The translations under genes and the position numbers were made by a program. Below are positions 1 through 9,779 of a DNA stretch of 41,734 nucleotides, in pieces. The DNA is taken from NCBI GenBank assembly GCA_015680685.1, contig MNCI01030945.1, forward strand, positions 578,277 through 620,010, given 5' to 3'. The notes under the pieces were generated by a model. That model was not told the origin of the DNA, made no database searches, and saw nothing but the letters and a program-made list of their open reading frames with translations. How positions within the stretch are numbered: position 1 is the first letter of the stretch; each line of letters opens with the position of its first letter. The DNA comes from Gnetum montanum (Eukaryota; Streptophyta; Gnetopsida; Gnetales; Gnetaceae).

Positions 1-372
1 CGGCCCAGTGCATGTCACGTCTCATCAGTAACCAAGGTTGCATTGGTTCAGGGTGTGAACGGTAAGTGGGAACGGATGCTGACGCTAGGTTAATTCAGAC
101 TTAGTTAGTTAGTTAAAGTTAGTAATTAGTCTCTTCACCCTTCACCTTATTAGCATAGGAGATAAATCCGAAAAGACATAAAAAATCATATACCTCAGAC
201 TTACTTAACCATACAACTGTGACAACTACAAGTAAGTTTGGGAAGACAATGAATAATTAACCTTAAGTGTTCCATGAGGCATATAGGCACTTAGTATGTG
301 GAGTTCGACTGGATCGCACGTGCTACGCTCGTATTTGTATGATTGAGTGTAGGGGTATCTCACCACTCATCA
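1..372 (+). repeat. Element A 5' LTR, right-hand part (window starts inside it)
   Basis: The segment ends in CTCATCA at 366-372, the same terminus as the other LTRs here. Its last 370 bases parallel 35780-36149 and 13256-13600: a gtgtg..aagtggga stretch, then an aacataccata-type block, then GGTTGAGYRTAGGGGTA before the end. The left part of the LTR lies outside the window. No tRNA-Asp-type primer site follows at 374, unlike elements B, C and D, so the adjoining interior has been lost or rearranged. What is seen is the shared terminus and block order; LTR identity is inferred from the three other copies. Confidence 0.72.
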
Positions 373-643
373 ACCACCTCACATCTCTCACCTTGCATCA
401 TATCCTCAATATTGTCATACTTGCCTCCATCATATGTCACCTCCAAGAACATAGGAAGGTTTAGCATCACAACATTAACAAACAAATTCCAGTTGTGCTG
501 CGAATGTGCATAAACATGCTGATATCGATAGGTCCCCACCATAAACTTGAAAATGTCCCTTCTTTAGGAAAGGTTGCAAGCAGAAGCAAAACACTCATGG
601 ACCGACCACATCATCCAAACTAGCACAATGCCAATCTAGTGCA

Positions 644-850
644 ATGCCTCCCTTTTCACAACCATCATCTCCTAATCATATGCAAAAGCCAACACCCATT
701 ACCACTCCAACACAAGACATAAACGATAAACCTATCGTTATGGAGAAACAGAAGAATCCATGCATCACCAATAATGAGAAAGGATGTAGTTGTGGGCTAA
801 AAGTTCAAAATATTAATACAACCCCTACACTGATCCACCATAAAGTTTAG
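644..850 (+). pseudogene. Protease-RT linker remnant of element A
   Basis: The reading frame contains PCITNNEKGCSCG. It lines up with CITYSDTGCNC in element B (minus strand, about 9290-9330) and CIVYSDNGCNC in element D (about 39270-39300), just downstream of the retropepsin domain. It is a short leftover of the polyprotein with neither protease nor RT next to it, and cannot encode a working product. The match is short, so moderate confidence. Confidence 0.5.
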
Positions 851-1469
851 GAGCAAGTGTGTGAGCAAAAGCCAGTCTACACATTAGCCACTAAATCAGA
901 AGATACCTAGTGGCTTGAAAATGAAAATATAAAACTGTTTCAAAGATGCATGGAAGTAATTAATTTGCTTATTAGTTCTAAAATTTTCTAATTCTTCATA
1001 TGCTTTTCATTTCTTTATATTCTTCTCCTTTCTTGAGTCATTCTCTTTATGTTTTATAAATGTATTTTATGTTTTTGTTAATAATATTGCCAAGTCATGA
1101 TGCAAAAGTCAATGCTATGTGTTGGGTTTTTGTGCTATGCGATCAAGATGATTAGGTAAGTAATTGTGTAAAGTAGTGAGATGACCTTATCCATCATTCC
1201 AGTTCTCTGAATAAAAGGCCCTTTTCATGGAAACAATTTGGTTCTTCTTTTATGAAACTAAAATTCATCAATGATCATTGTACCTTGAAGAAAGAGGGAA
1301 TGACCAAGTGGAAATGGCAAAGGATGTGATCTCAAGGGAACTTGTTGGGTTCTCTTATTGACTACCTTCATGTGGTTTATGACTCCTCTTGGAACGTATC
1401 ATCACTTGTTCGTCAACCAATAAGAAGGAAGCTTTGTCTCTGCATGGTGTGGTTCCCATAAAAAGATAA

Positions 1470-1570
1470 AAAATACAAAAAAGAAAAGAAAAAAAAAAGA
1501 AAAAAGGAAAGGGGAGGCCGGGGGGAGAGGTGAGGGAAGCCAAGGGTGGGGGAGGGAGGTGAGGGAAGAT
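1470..1570 (+). repeat. Purine tract with dense G-runs
   Basis: An A-rich tract (aaaagaaaag..) at 1470-1506 passes into a G-rich purine tract at 1507-1566 with at least six runs of three to six G, such as GGGG, GGGGGG, GGG and GGGGG, separated by short loops. The elements B and C counterparts of this site are plain T-rich (minus orientation), so the G-runs are specific to element A. The minus strand of this tract reads as proline-rich open frames, which I treat as composition artefacts. Confidence 0.7.
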
Positions 1571-3069
1571 AAGAAAAATAATAAATAATAATGGGAATTC
1601 AAAGCACACACAATAATGGGTAAAAAGCATTGGTTGTGGGGCTAGAAAGACATGTTTCCCATGCTTGAAGGCACCCCTCTAACTAAGGCCCTTCCTTTTT
1701 TTTTTTTTTTCTGTTCTTCTCTTTTTGGAGTGATGATTATTCTTTGAGGTGGTTGTGGACTCATGATAGTTGGCAGGATGGAACACATCAATGCAAGGTC
1801 ATAGTTCATGGTATGGACTTGGTTTAAACTTGGATGGATAAGTATATTGATCATTTTAATCACACTTGTCACAAAAACCTATTGTGGACATGGTCAAGTA
1901 CCTTACATCCCGATCTCTATAATCAATTCTCATTTTATTATTCACCTCACTGCTACATGCGATTATGAGCCTTTTGGTTTTGTGTAGTATAGTGCAACAT
2001 CCCAAGCATGGTAGTTGTGGGTTGTTTGGAACAAAGGCATGATCTACATTTAACTTCTAGGATGCCCATGGACATCTATAGAAGTGGTTATGCAAGGGCA
2101 TTATGGCAAGGGCTTGCTTTGGGAAGAATCCATTTGCATAACTTTTGTTAATCATGACTTTGAACTAACCTTCATATCTTCCAGAACATCAAGGATAGTT
2201 TCTCTAAATTTATGCATGATTTTGGGACTACTTCTTATTTGTTCCATTAATTTTTCCTACTTTTCTATTTCCATATCCATTAATATTTCCTGGCCATCTT
2301 TTGAATTAGATCTTTGGTTTCAATTGTTCAAAAACTTATGTGCTTATCGGAGTTACACTTATTAGTCATGGGCGCTAGGGATGCTTGCTTTGAAATTTTT
2401 CCACCATCCTATTTTTGAACATCATGGTAACTAATAGTAATTGATCAAAATAATGTGAATAACTTGATGATTTTAGTTGCCTCATAGCTTTTGGGCATAG
2501 TATGCTGTAATCACCTTGTGCTTAAATGAAAACTAAGGGATCTAAAAAGGGTTAATTATTAAGGAAAATTTACCAAAACTAATGTTGATCCTTTAGTGAC
2601 TATAAGTGATGCTAAAAGAAATGCCTAAGGAAGAAGGTCTTTTGTTAGGCACAAAAACAAAGCCAAGAGAGGGACAACGAAGGAGATGCCCATGGACAAA
2701 TCGTAGCACATACAAGATAGCAACTTAAGCATCGCATGTTTGCTAGATCCATGGGATGATGAGAAGAAATTTCAGTCCATCCTTCAAGGATGTTCTACAT
2801 AACTAGATAACCATCAACATAACAATCAATGTTGGAAGTCTACCACTGGTAGTAGCAATAAGGAGAATGATCTTTAGTAGATTCTTGAAGACCTCTACAA
2901 ATTTTGTAATGTTCAATGTCTATCTAGTCTTTTTGTCACTCTATCATTTTGTATGCATCCACTTGAATAAGATTTTGTAATGTGACACTTAGAGTTAGTC
3001 AATAATTTGCATGTCAGTTAATAATCCTATACCTTTCCAATATTATGTAAGGGACTTGTTCTTCCTATT

Positions 3070-3108
3070 GTTTACTTGAGGACGAGTTTTCATTCAGTCA
3101 TGGAGGTA
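3070..3108 (+). other. Pre-LTR conserved motif / polypurine tract of element A
   Basis: TTGAGGACGAGTTTTCATTC followed by AGTCATGGAGGTA abuts the LTR start TGATGAACC. The same block, with few changes, precedes the 3' LTR of B (minus, 4408-4441) and C (minus, 14973-15008). A GAGGACGAG-type motif before the plus-strand primer is common in plant Ty3/gypsy elements. The purine stretch GGAGG just before the LTR would prime plus-strand synthesis. Confidence 0.65.
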
Positions 3109-3609
3109 TGATGAACCGTGTTTTGCCTAGCTCTAATATTGGGGCCCAGAAGCCATGTTGAATATCCGATATCATGGCATGTGTGTCAGCCTATAAATAT
3201 AGTTCTTGGATGCATGGTTTAGGCATTATTTTTTCGTAGTTTTATCAATAAAGTAGCTGAACTCTTGCAGTTTTATTTCGTAATCTAGAGAACATTCAGT
3301 GAGTGGCTGTAGAGTGGATTTGAGTTAGTTGTATGGAGTCTTATTCAAGTGGCAATGTACTTGGATACATTCCATGAACAATAATAAGATCAAGATTGAT
3401 TCTTATTTATTATAGCACTTTGACTTAGATTAGATTTACTTTCCATGCAATTTACTTTTCATGTACTTAGTTAAGATTTTCATTTCCGTGTATATTAATG
3501 AATTAGTAGAATGAGCATGACCAGTTTTGAGTGTAAACACATATTTGCTTGGTAACCTCAGCACTGTTATTTCCTGGTTCGCTTAGTAGCATAGCACTTG
3601 GTGATCCTA
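3109..3609 (+). repeat. Element A 3' LTR, left part (interrupted)
   Basis: The LTR starts TGATGAACC right after the pre-LTR motif. It has a TATA box CTATAAATAT at 3191-3200 and an AATAAA at 3247-3252, and stops at 3609 where element B begins. The LTR resumes after B at 13256 and ends CTCATCA at 13600, giving a full length of about 846 bp with one copy of the target duplication counted. The resumed part matches the 5' LTR at 1-372 in block order. Confidence 0.8.
3605..3609. repeat. Target-site duplication of element B, left copy (TCCTA)
   Basis: TCCTA directly precedes the LTR terminus TGATGAG at 3610, and TCCTA directly follows the other LTR terminus TTCATCA at 13250. Five base pairs is the normal duplication size for Ty3/gypsy integrases. 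The perfect match proves that 3610-13250 is one insertion event. Confidence 0.92.
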
Positions 3610-4407
3610 TGATGAGCAGCAAGGTATCCCTATGCTAAACCATATGAATACGAGCGTTTCATGCACAATCCAATCGAATTCCAAGGACTAAGTGCCTATG
3701 CGCCTTTGTGGAACAATAATGGGTTGATTAATCGTTATCTTCCCAAACTTACTTTTATGTCATCGTTGTATGGTTAAGTAAGCTTGAGGCATATGATTTT
3801 TATGGCTTTTATGTGTTTTATATCTAAGAAGGGGAAGAGAGATAAGTAAGTAACATATCTAATTTAACTATTCATTAACTAAGTCCTAATTACTCCTAAC
3901 ATCAGTATTCATTCCCACTTGCCATACACATCTTGAACCAGTGCAACACTACTGGGATTACCAAACGCTAATCATTACTAGGTTACCAAGTGTTACACGC
4001 ATGCTCGAAGCGGTCGTACTGAGTGTATTTAACTAAGAGAGTTGGAGGGTGAGAGAAATCATTAATTGACTAGGAAAGCATTAAATAATAATTAACATTA
4101 ATTAATCTATTCTGTATGTTGCAAGGTTTATCATAAAGTTTGCCTTTATTGTCATACACAAAGTGTGCTCAGGTACACAATGCTCAAATAAAGATCCATT
4201 CACTCTATGACTCCTATTGTTGGCATGCAGAAATAATTCTAACTCTAGAGGGAAAAAGTTGACAAGAGTTTGGCTAAGGGACTAACTTCTAATGTGGAAA
4301 CCAAGGGCGCCACCTCTTATTTATAGACAAGGAGACTGGCCGTGATATTAGGTATCCGACATCGCATGGTTGATCCGATCTCGTGGATGCGATATCACTG
4401 TTCATCA
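3610..4407 (-). repeat. Element B 3' LTR (798 bp)
   Basis: Bounded by TGATGAG at 3610 and TTCATCA ending at 4407, so the minus-strand LTR runs TG...CA. The reverse strand has a TATA box (CTATAAATA, complement near 4318-4326). Near the right terminus are CG-containing half-palindromes (GATCCGATC, GCGATATC). It is the partner of 12445-13250. Confidence 0.9.
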
Positions 4408-6177
4408 TATCCCCATGACTGAATGAAAACTCATCCTCGAGTTCCTTATAAAATATTGGGAAGGTACGGGATTATTGATTAAATGACCATTGATGGTGAA
4501 ACGATGTGATAGACTCAACGTACATGATGAACGGATCAACAATACAATACATGACAACATTAGTGTTCATGACCACAAAAGTGAACACTGTACATAAATT
4601 ACATCCAGCCTTATTTGGTAGCTGGAAGAGAAGGAGAGACAGAAAGAAGAAGACGTGTTGCTGTTGATGCCAAGATTGCGCCTTCTGTTGTTTATCCATA
4701 GCCATGCCACCAATCTTGCTCCTTTCGTAAATGTTCCAGTTCTAGTCCATCCTGAGTGTTTCTTCCAAGCCCAGTCCATTATTGTATGATCGCCATCTGC
4801 ACACACAATGCAGTCATAAATGAGCAAGGATAGATAAATCACAATGCAGTTGATACCTTGCCTTGATATAAGGTGCATTGGCTGAGTTGTGGTTATGGTA
4901 GATATTGATTCTAGAGTTTTAACACTGGTTACTACCTAAGGTGTAGGGGTTAGGAAAAATTGAAAAAATTGTGCTAGGGCCCCCATGACTAAGAGCGAAC
5001 CTCTGGTAGTGGTAAGATGGAAAAAGATAAGGAATAAGAAGGATGAAGAAAAAGTAACAATGGAAATGCCAATAAAATGGATGTCATGGATGGGGATGAA
5101 ACAAAAAATTGTTGATTTCAGGAAATGTTTAAGGAAAAGAAGTTAAATAGTGCACCAAAAAGGAATGTTAGTGGGTCCTCCCCAAAGCAGGCTTATGCCT
5201 TTGATACTTTGACAGACTCACAAACCAAAGAGTCCGTAGGTGCTCGAAATGTCATTTGGAAGCAAGAGTTGAAAACTTACCCACAAGAAATTACTAAGGA
5301 AAAATGATGCATCAACCAAGATACAGATTAATGATAAAACCAACAATGAGGTGAAAAATGGAAAAGGAAGGTGGAGAGGAGAGAATGGAATGGAAACCTA
5401 AGAACAAGGTTGTGTAAAGTTCCTTGTATGTGTTTTATGGCTAATGTGACCAAGTAGAACTCATTTCAAATCCAGGCTTAACAAACCACATTCAGTGACC
5501 TCGCATCAACACATTTGACCAACCTATCCTGTTGAAGCAACAAGAATGCCTCTTCAAAAAGTCACCACCATTCTGAGGGGAGTGAGATGGAGAATCAGGA
5601 AGTGAGAAAGGGCCTTAGTTAGAGAGAACCTTCAGTAATGAGTAACATGTTTTCTAGTGCCATAACCGACACGTGTAGCCCAAGTTCATTATTGTGTCTA
5701 CGGGGTGTGCTTTGAATTCTCACTGTTTTTTTTGTGTTTTTTGCATGAGAACCACACCATTCAAAGACTTATTTTTATGTACTCAGCTTCTAGTGATTTG
5801 ATGAATGGTTAGAATAGTAGAAAACACAAGGAAAAAGCATCCAAGCACTCAAGAGAATAGCCAGCACAATTGCATCAAATCCCCTTGAAGTCACACCCTT
5901 TTCATCCTTTGAGTCCTTCCTTAGTTTGAGAGATACCCAGCCACCAATTCGTTAATAGTTTTATTAGAGAAAGGGATTGTATAGTTCTAAGCCATGGGAG
6001 ACCATAGGATTTTATGGATGTATGAACGATGTGGACTCATTGCCTATTTAATCAAAAGAACCATACCTTAATATCAACATCATACTTCAAAGGTAAAATC
6101 CAAACATTAGTAATAAATATGATATTACTCATGCCACCATCATGAACACTTATTGGGTGATGAACAAAATAAAGTAA
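4408..6177 (-). other. Element B 3' non-coding region with pre-LTR motif
   Basis: On the minus strand this follows integrase. The part next to the LTR (4408-4441) is the conserved pre-LTR motif (complement of GAGTTTTCATTCAGTCATGG). A block near 5700-5765 (GTGTGCTTTGAATTCTCA, T-run, GAGAACCACACCAT) is the single-copy version of the unit amplified in element C at 16174-16600. No additional gene is supported; open frames of 60-103 codons here have no recognisable motif. Confidence 0.6.
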
Positions 6178-7260
6178 TCACACAAAGAAATGGTAAAAAT
6201 ATGAATGCTGGTGGAAAACAAAAAAAAGAAAGATTAAAGAAATGTGCAAAACAAAAATGTGAAACAAAAATGTGTAAAATAAAAATGTGTAAAACAAAAA
6301 CTTATCTCCTGGCTGATACTTAACTTTCCTAATTTTTAGGTCATGACGTTGTTTATTAAATACCTTGTGCAACTCATTAGATGACAGGGTAGCTAGTCGG
6401 TTCTCGTCTAGCAAGTTAAGAGTCATCAACCTTTGTTTTTGTGCTAGATCAAGGTCAAGGTTGAGGTCACATGCCATGGCTAGTGTATGGAGCTCAGTTT
6501 GGATAGGGAGTGTTGGAAGTTTTCCAGACACTAACTCGTAGGGAGAGTAGCCTATAGGGAGTTTCCATGTGGAGCGGTATGCCCAAAGAGCATCATTCAA
6601 TTTAGTGCTTCAGTCTTGCCTATACTTACTAATGGTTCTGGTTAGTATCTTAATAATATCCCTATTGGTGACCTTGGCTTGACTGTTCGCTTGGGGATGG
6701 TATGGTGTAGTCAATTTATGCTCAACCCCTAAGTGTTGCATTAACTTCTGAAAAGTTGCACCTGTAAAGTATGTACCATTATGTGAGATAAGTGCACGCA
6801 GCATACCAAACCTGTTGATGACTTGTTGTTGAACAAATTGTGTAGCTGTAGATGATGTGCAATCTTTAATAGTAGTTGCTTTAGCCCATTTTGTTAAGTA
6901 GTCTATGGCAACTACGATGTAAGCTTTTCCATTGGACATTGGTGTAATGGGCCCCATGAAATCAATTCCCCAAATGTCAAAGGGTTCTAATGGTTGAATC
7001 CATTGTTGCGGACCCTCCATTCTAGCAATCATTCCCCCATCACGTTGGTAGTGCTCATAAGATTGGACGAATTGATGGGTGTCCCAGAACAAGGTAGGCT
7101 AATAATACCCTGCAAGTAGGATCTTGATGGCTGTTTGTCTCCCAACATAATGACCCCCACAAGGGCCCTCATGAGTGTCTTGGAGAACTCTTAGCTGATC
7201 TCTATCGAGAACACACCATTGAACCAAGCCATCGGAACATATTTTGTAAAGTTGTTTATT
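6178..7260 (-). pseudogene. Element B integrase (catalytically dead)
   Basis: Order on the minus strand: a zinc-binding start (THEGPCGGHYVGR, about 7150-7190), the catalytic core (GIDFMGP about 6965; SHNGTYF; YHPQANSQAKV), then a tail with PIGYSPYELVSGK and a DENR block typical of Athila-like integrases. An intact enzyme would splice the cDNA into chromosomes. Three losses are visible. The CxxC pair of the zinc site reads YEHY, so both Cys became Tyr. The second catalytic Asp (SDNG) is His. The catalytic Glu (QAE/QVE) is Lys. A stop at about 6607 separates core and tail. The end of the frame runs into a 17-18-bp tandem repeat (6235-6300), encoding a repetitive Phe/Tyr/Leu string. Confidence 0.88.
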
Positions 7261-9100
7261 GATCTTCATGAAGTACTTGGCTCTGTGAAGAAACTGTTGT
7301 TTCTTCTTAAGGTCTAGTTCTTGTGGTTTTTTTTTGGGTAAGGAGATAGGTAAGAATGCTACTATACTAGTTTGTCTTCATGGGTGGTTGGTTATTCACT
7401 ACCCCAGAAAAGAGGAACTCATCAGGGAAATGATCAAAAATTGGGTATTCATCCTCTTTGCTGTCCCAGTGCAACCGAGATAAACGATCAGCAACTACAT
7501 TCTCAATGCCCTTACGATCGATCATCGTGAAATCGAACTCTTGTAGGATTACCAGCCATTGTATAATATGGGGGCTTACCATTGTCTTATTCATGAGGAA
7601 CCAGATGGCACTATGATCTGTGTGTATGAATACCTTGTATCCCAATACATAGTGTCTAAATTTTTCTAGTGCAAACACTATAGCCATTAATTCTTTTTCT
7701 GTAGTAGTGTAGTTAAGTTGTTCACAAGCTATACTTTTACTTTCATAGTGGATGTAATAAGGGCATTTCTGGTCATCTAACTATGTAAGCATGGCTCCGA
7801 AGGCATAGTTGGATGCATTAATCATGACATGGAATGGTTTGGACTAGTCAAGAGCTTGTAGAATGGGTGTTTCTACCAGCTTTTATTTCAGAGTTTAGAA
7901 AGCTAGTTTGCATTCCCTGGTCCACTTGAAGGGTATGTCCTTTTTCGTTAACTCTACCAATGGTTTGGCAATCTTTGAAAAGTTCTCTATGAATCTCCTA
8001 TAGTAGCCAGTGTGTCCAAGGAATGACTAAATGTCTTTGATAGTTTCCAGTTGATGGGTAATTCCTTGGATGACCTTGATTTTCTCAAGGTCTACCTCTA
8101 TCCCTGCATGCGATATTTTATGCCTAAGTACTACACCTTCTTGGACCATCAAATGGCTTTTTTACCAGTTGAGCCTCAGATTAGTTTCTACACATCTTTT
8201 TAGCACTTGCTCTAACTAGTCCAAGGTTTGATCAAAGCTTGCTTCATAAGTGGAGAATTCATTCATAAAGACTTCCACACCATTTCCTATTTGCTACTGG
8301 AATATGCCTAGAACTAAGTGTTAAAACGTTGTAGGGGCATTGCACAAGCCAAACGACATTTTTTTTGTATGCAAATGTTCCCCAAGGACTAGTGAACGTA
8401 GTTTTGGCTTGGTCTTCTTGGGCTATTTGTATTTGGTTGTATTCGCTATATCCATCCAAAAAAGTATAATAGCAATGCCCTGTGATTGTGTCTAAGACTT
8501 GGTAAATGAATGGCAACGGAAAATGATCCTTGAATGTTGCCATGTTTAGTAGCCTAAAATCTATACACATCCTCCATTTGCCTTCCTTTTTAGGCACGAT
8601 TACTAAGGGACTAACCCATTTGCTATTAGCAATGGGGTATATGAACCCAACCTTTAGAAGCTATTCAATTTCTTCTTTTACTACTTACTTCAACTTTGGG
8701 TTCAATTTCCTTTGTGGTTATTTTCTAGGCTTCATGGAGGGGTTAGTGTACATTGTATGTTGGCATATCCTAGGTTCTATTCTAGTTAATTCTAAATATG
8801 ACCAGGCAAAGGCTTTTGACCATTTGTTTATTACCTGTAGCAGACTCTCTTTTTGTTGCGGAGAAAGTTTTGCGTTAATGATTACTAGTTTTCCATCCTT
8901 AAGGAATGTGTACTCCATACTAATGGATGATGGTTTTAGCTCTAGGGGCTCTTGTTTAAACTTCTTAGGAATTTCCAACTTCCCCCAGTTGATGTTTTCC
9001 AAGTTAAGATTGGGAAGTTGGTGGTGGACTTGCTTTAATGCATCTATGCTATCTATGTAAGTGCAAGTCAAACCCTCAGCTAGTTCCATGCATATAAGTG
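7261..9100 (-). pseudogene. Element B reverse transcriptase and RNase H
   Basis: Minus-strand segments in order: a pre-RT linker (8718-9089, ending with FAWSY), RT fingers/palm (8259-8597; WRMCIDFRLLNMATFKDHFP, then FLDGYSEYNQIQI), the catalytic box, the RT thumb (GYYRRF, 7990-8030), and RNase H (7367-7687; FALEKFRHYVLGY, HTDHSAI). The protein would copy element RNA into DNA. The catalytic box at 8255-8269 reads FMNEF where Ty3/gypsy enzymes have FxDDF; element D reads FMDEF at the same place. Several in-frame stops and a frame change near 8340 break the frame. The assignment is certain at family level; activity is excluded. Confidence 0.9.
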
Positions 9101-9121
9101 ATTTGCTTTCTTGATCAGCTA

Positions 9122-9205
9122 TTAGCCACTGGGTGTCTTCTTATTGTGTGGCTGCTGCATACNGTTAGCCACTGGGTGTCTTCTTATTGTGTGGCTGCTG
9201 CATAC
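9122..9205. repeat. Assembly join: 41-bp duplicate around single N at 9163
   Basis: The 41 bases at 9122-9162 recur exactly at 9165-9205 with only N and G between. Comparison with elements C and D shows just one copy of this stretch. It is best read as two contig ends that overlap but were joined with a token N. Confidence 0.85.
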
Positions 9206-9243
9206 AAGCACCTTTGTATATTGATCATTTGTGCACACTAATT

Positions 9244-9720
9244 TCATGTAGGCAATGTTAAACTTTGCACAACCCATGATCTTTGCACGCAATTGCACCC
9301 TGTGTCGCTATACGTGATGCATGGAACCTTCTTCTTCTCAACCTTTTCGAAAGTATTTTCCTTCGATATTTCTAGGGAAAGATCCTGGATACCTAGGCGC
9401 ACATTGATAGTGCTCAACCATGCCCTTCCCATTATGATTGGGAAGTCCCCCTTACTGTTGTTTGCTTGAATCACTAGGAAGTCAATTGGATATGACCACC
9501 CACAGACAGTGGTAATAATGTCCTCCACTAATCCCAAGGGAATGATGATGGACTGGTCGACCAACTCTGAACGGATGTTGCTCTTTTTTAATGGAGGAAG
9601 GTTTTAGGCCTTGTACATTTCTTGGGATATTAGGTTGACACCAGAACTTGAATCCAAAAGATCTTTGCATGGCTCATTCCTAGCGACTTGTAGATATATT
9701 AGGGGGCTTCCAAGATTAGA
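9244..9720 (-). pseudogene. Element B aspartic protease (retropepsin)
   Basis: On the minus strand the frame reads KDLLDSSSGVNLISQEMYKA, then SIIIPLGLVEDI, then FPIIMGRAWLS. This is the flap and IMGRxWL end of a Ty3/gypsy retropepsin that would cut the polyprotein. The active-site triplet expected as D-S/T-G reads D-S-S, and a stop follows MYKA (W to stop). The domain sits between gag and RT, as in other Ty3/gypsy elements. Element D has the same domain with N-F-G in place of the active-site D-S-G. Confidence 0.85.
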
Positions 9721-9779
9721 GAATTTCCTGGGAAGGTGGCCAGCCTTGATCTAATCAGTAATGACATGTGTTAACATGA

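Larger units (their letters stand above)
373..3108 (+). other. Gutted interior of LTR element A (no pol genes)
   Basis: About 2.7 kb lies between the two LTRs of element A, against 7-8 kb in element B. I find no reverse transcriptase, RNase H or integrase in any frame. Recognisable pieces are a scrap of the protease-RT linker (644-850), a block at 1440-1640 matching in reverse the post-integrase block of B and C (GAATTCAAAGCACAC and its partner), and the pre-LTR motif at 3070-3108. The rest is AT-rich with no gene I can support. This fits a deletion derivative that could only have moved with help from others. Confidence 0.6.

Noticed and set aside
1355-1630. Two proline/phenylalanine-rich minus-strand open frames
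   Set aside because: Produced by the purine tract; no start context, family or conservation.
4472-4878. Possible extra gene after element B integrase (77 and 103 codons)
   Set aside because: Frames overlap each other, lack motifs, and the counterpart in element C (15050-15420) is not open.
8530-9060. 176-codon plus-strand open frame
   Set aside because: Lies exactly antisense to the element B RT linker and palm; no motif of its own.
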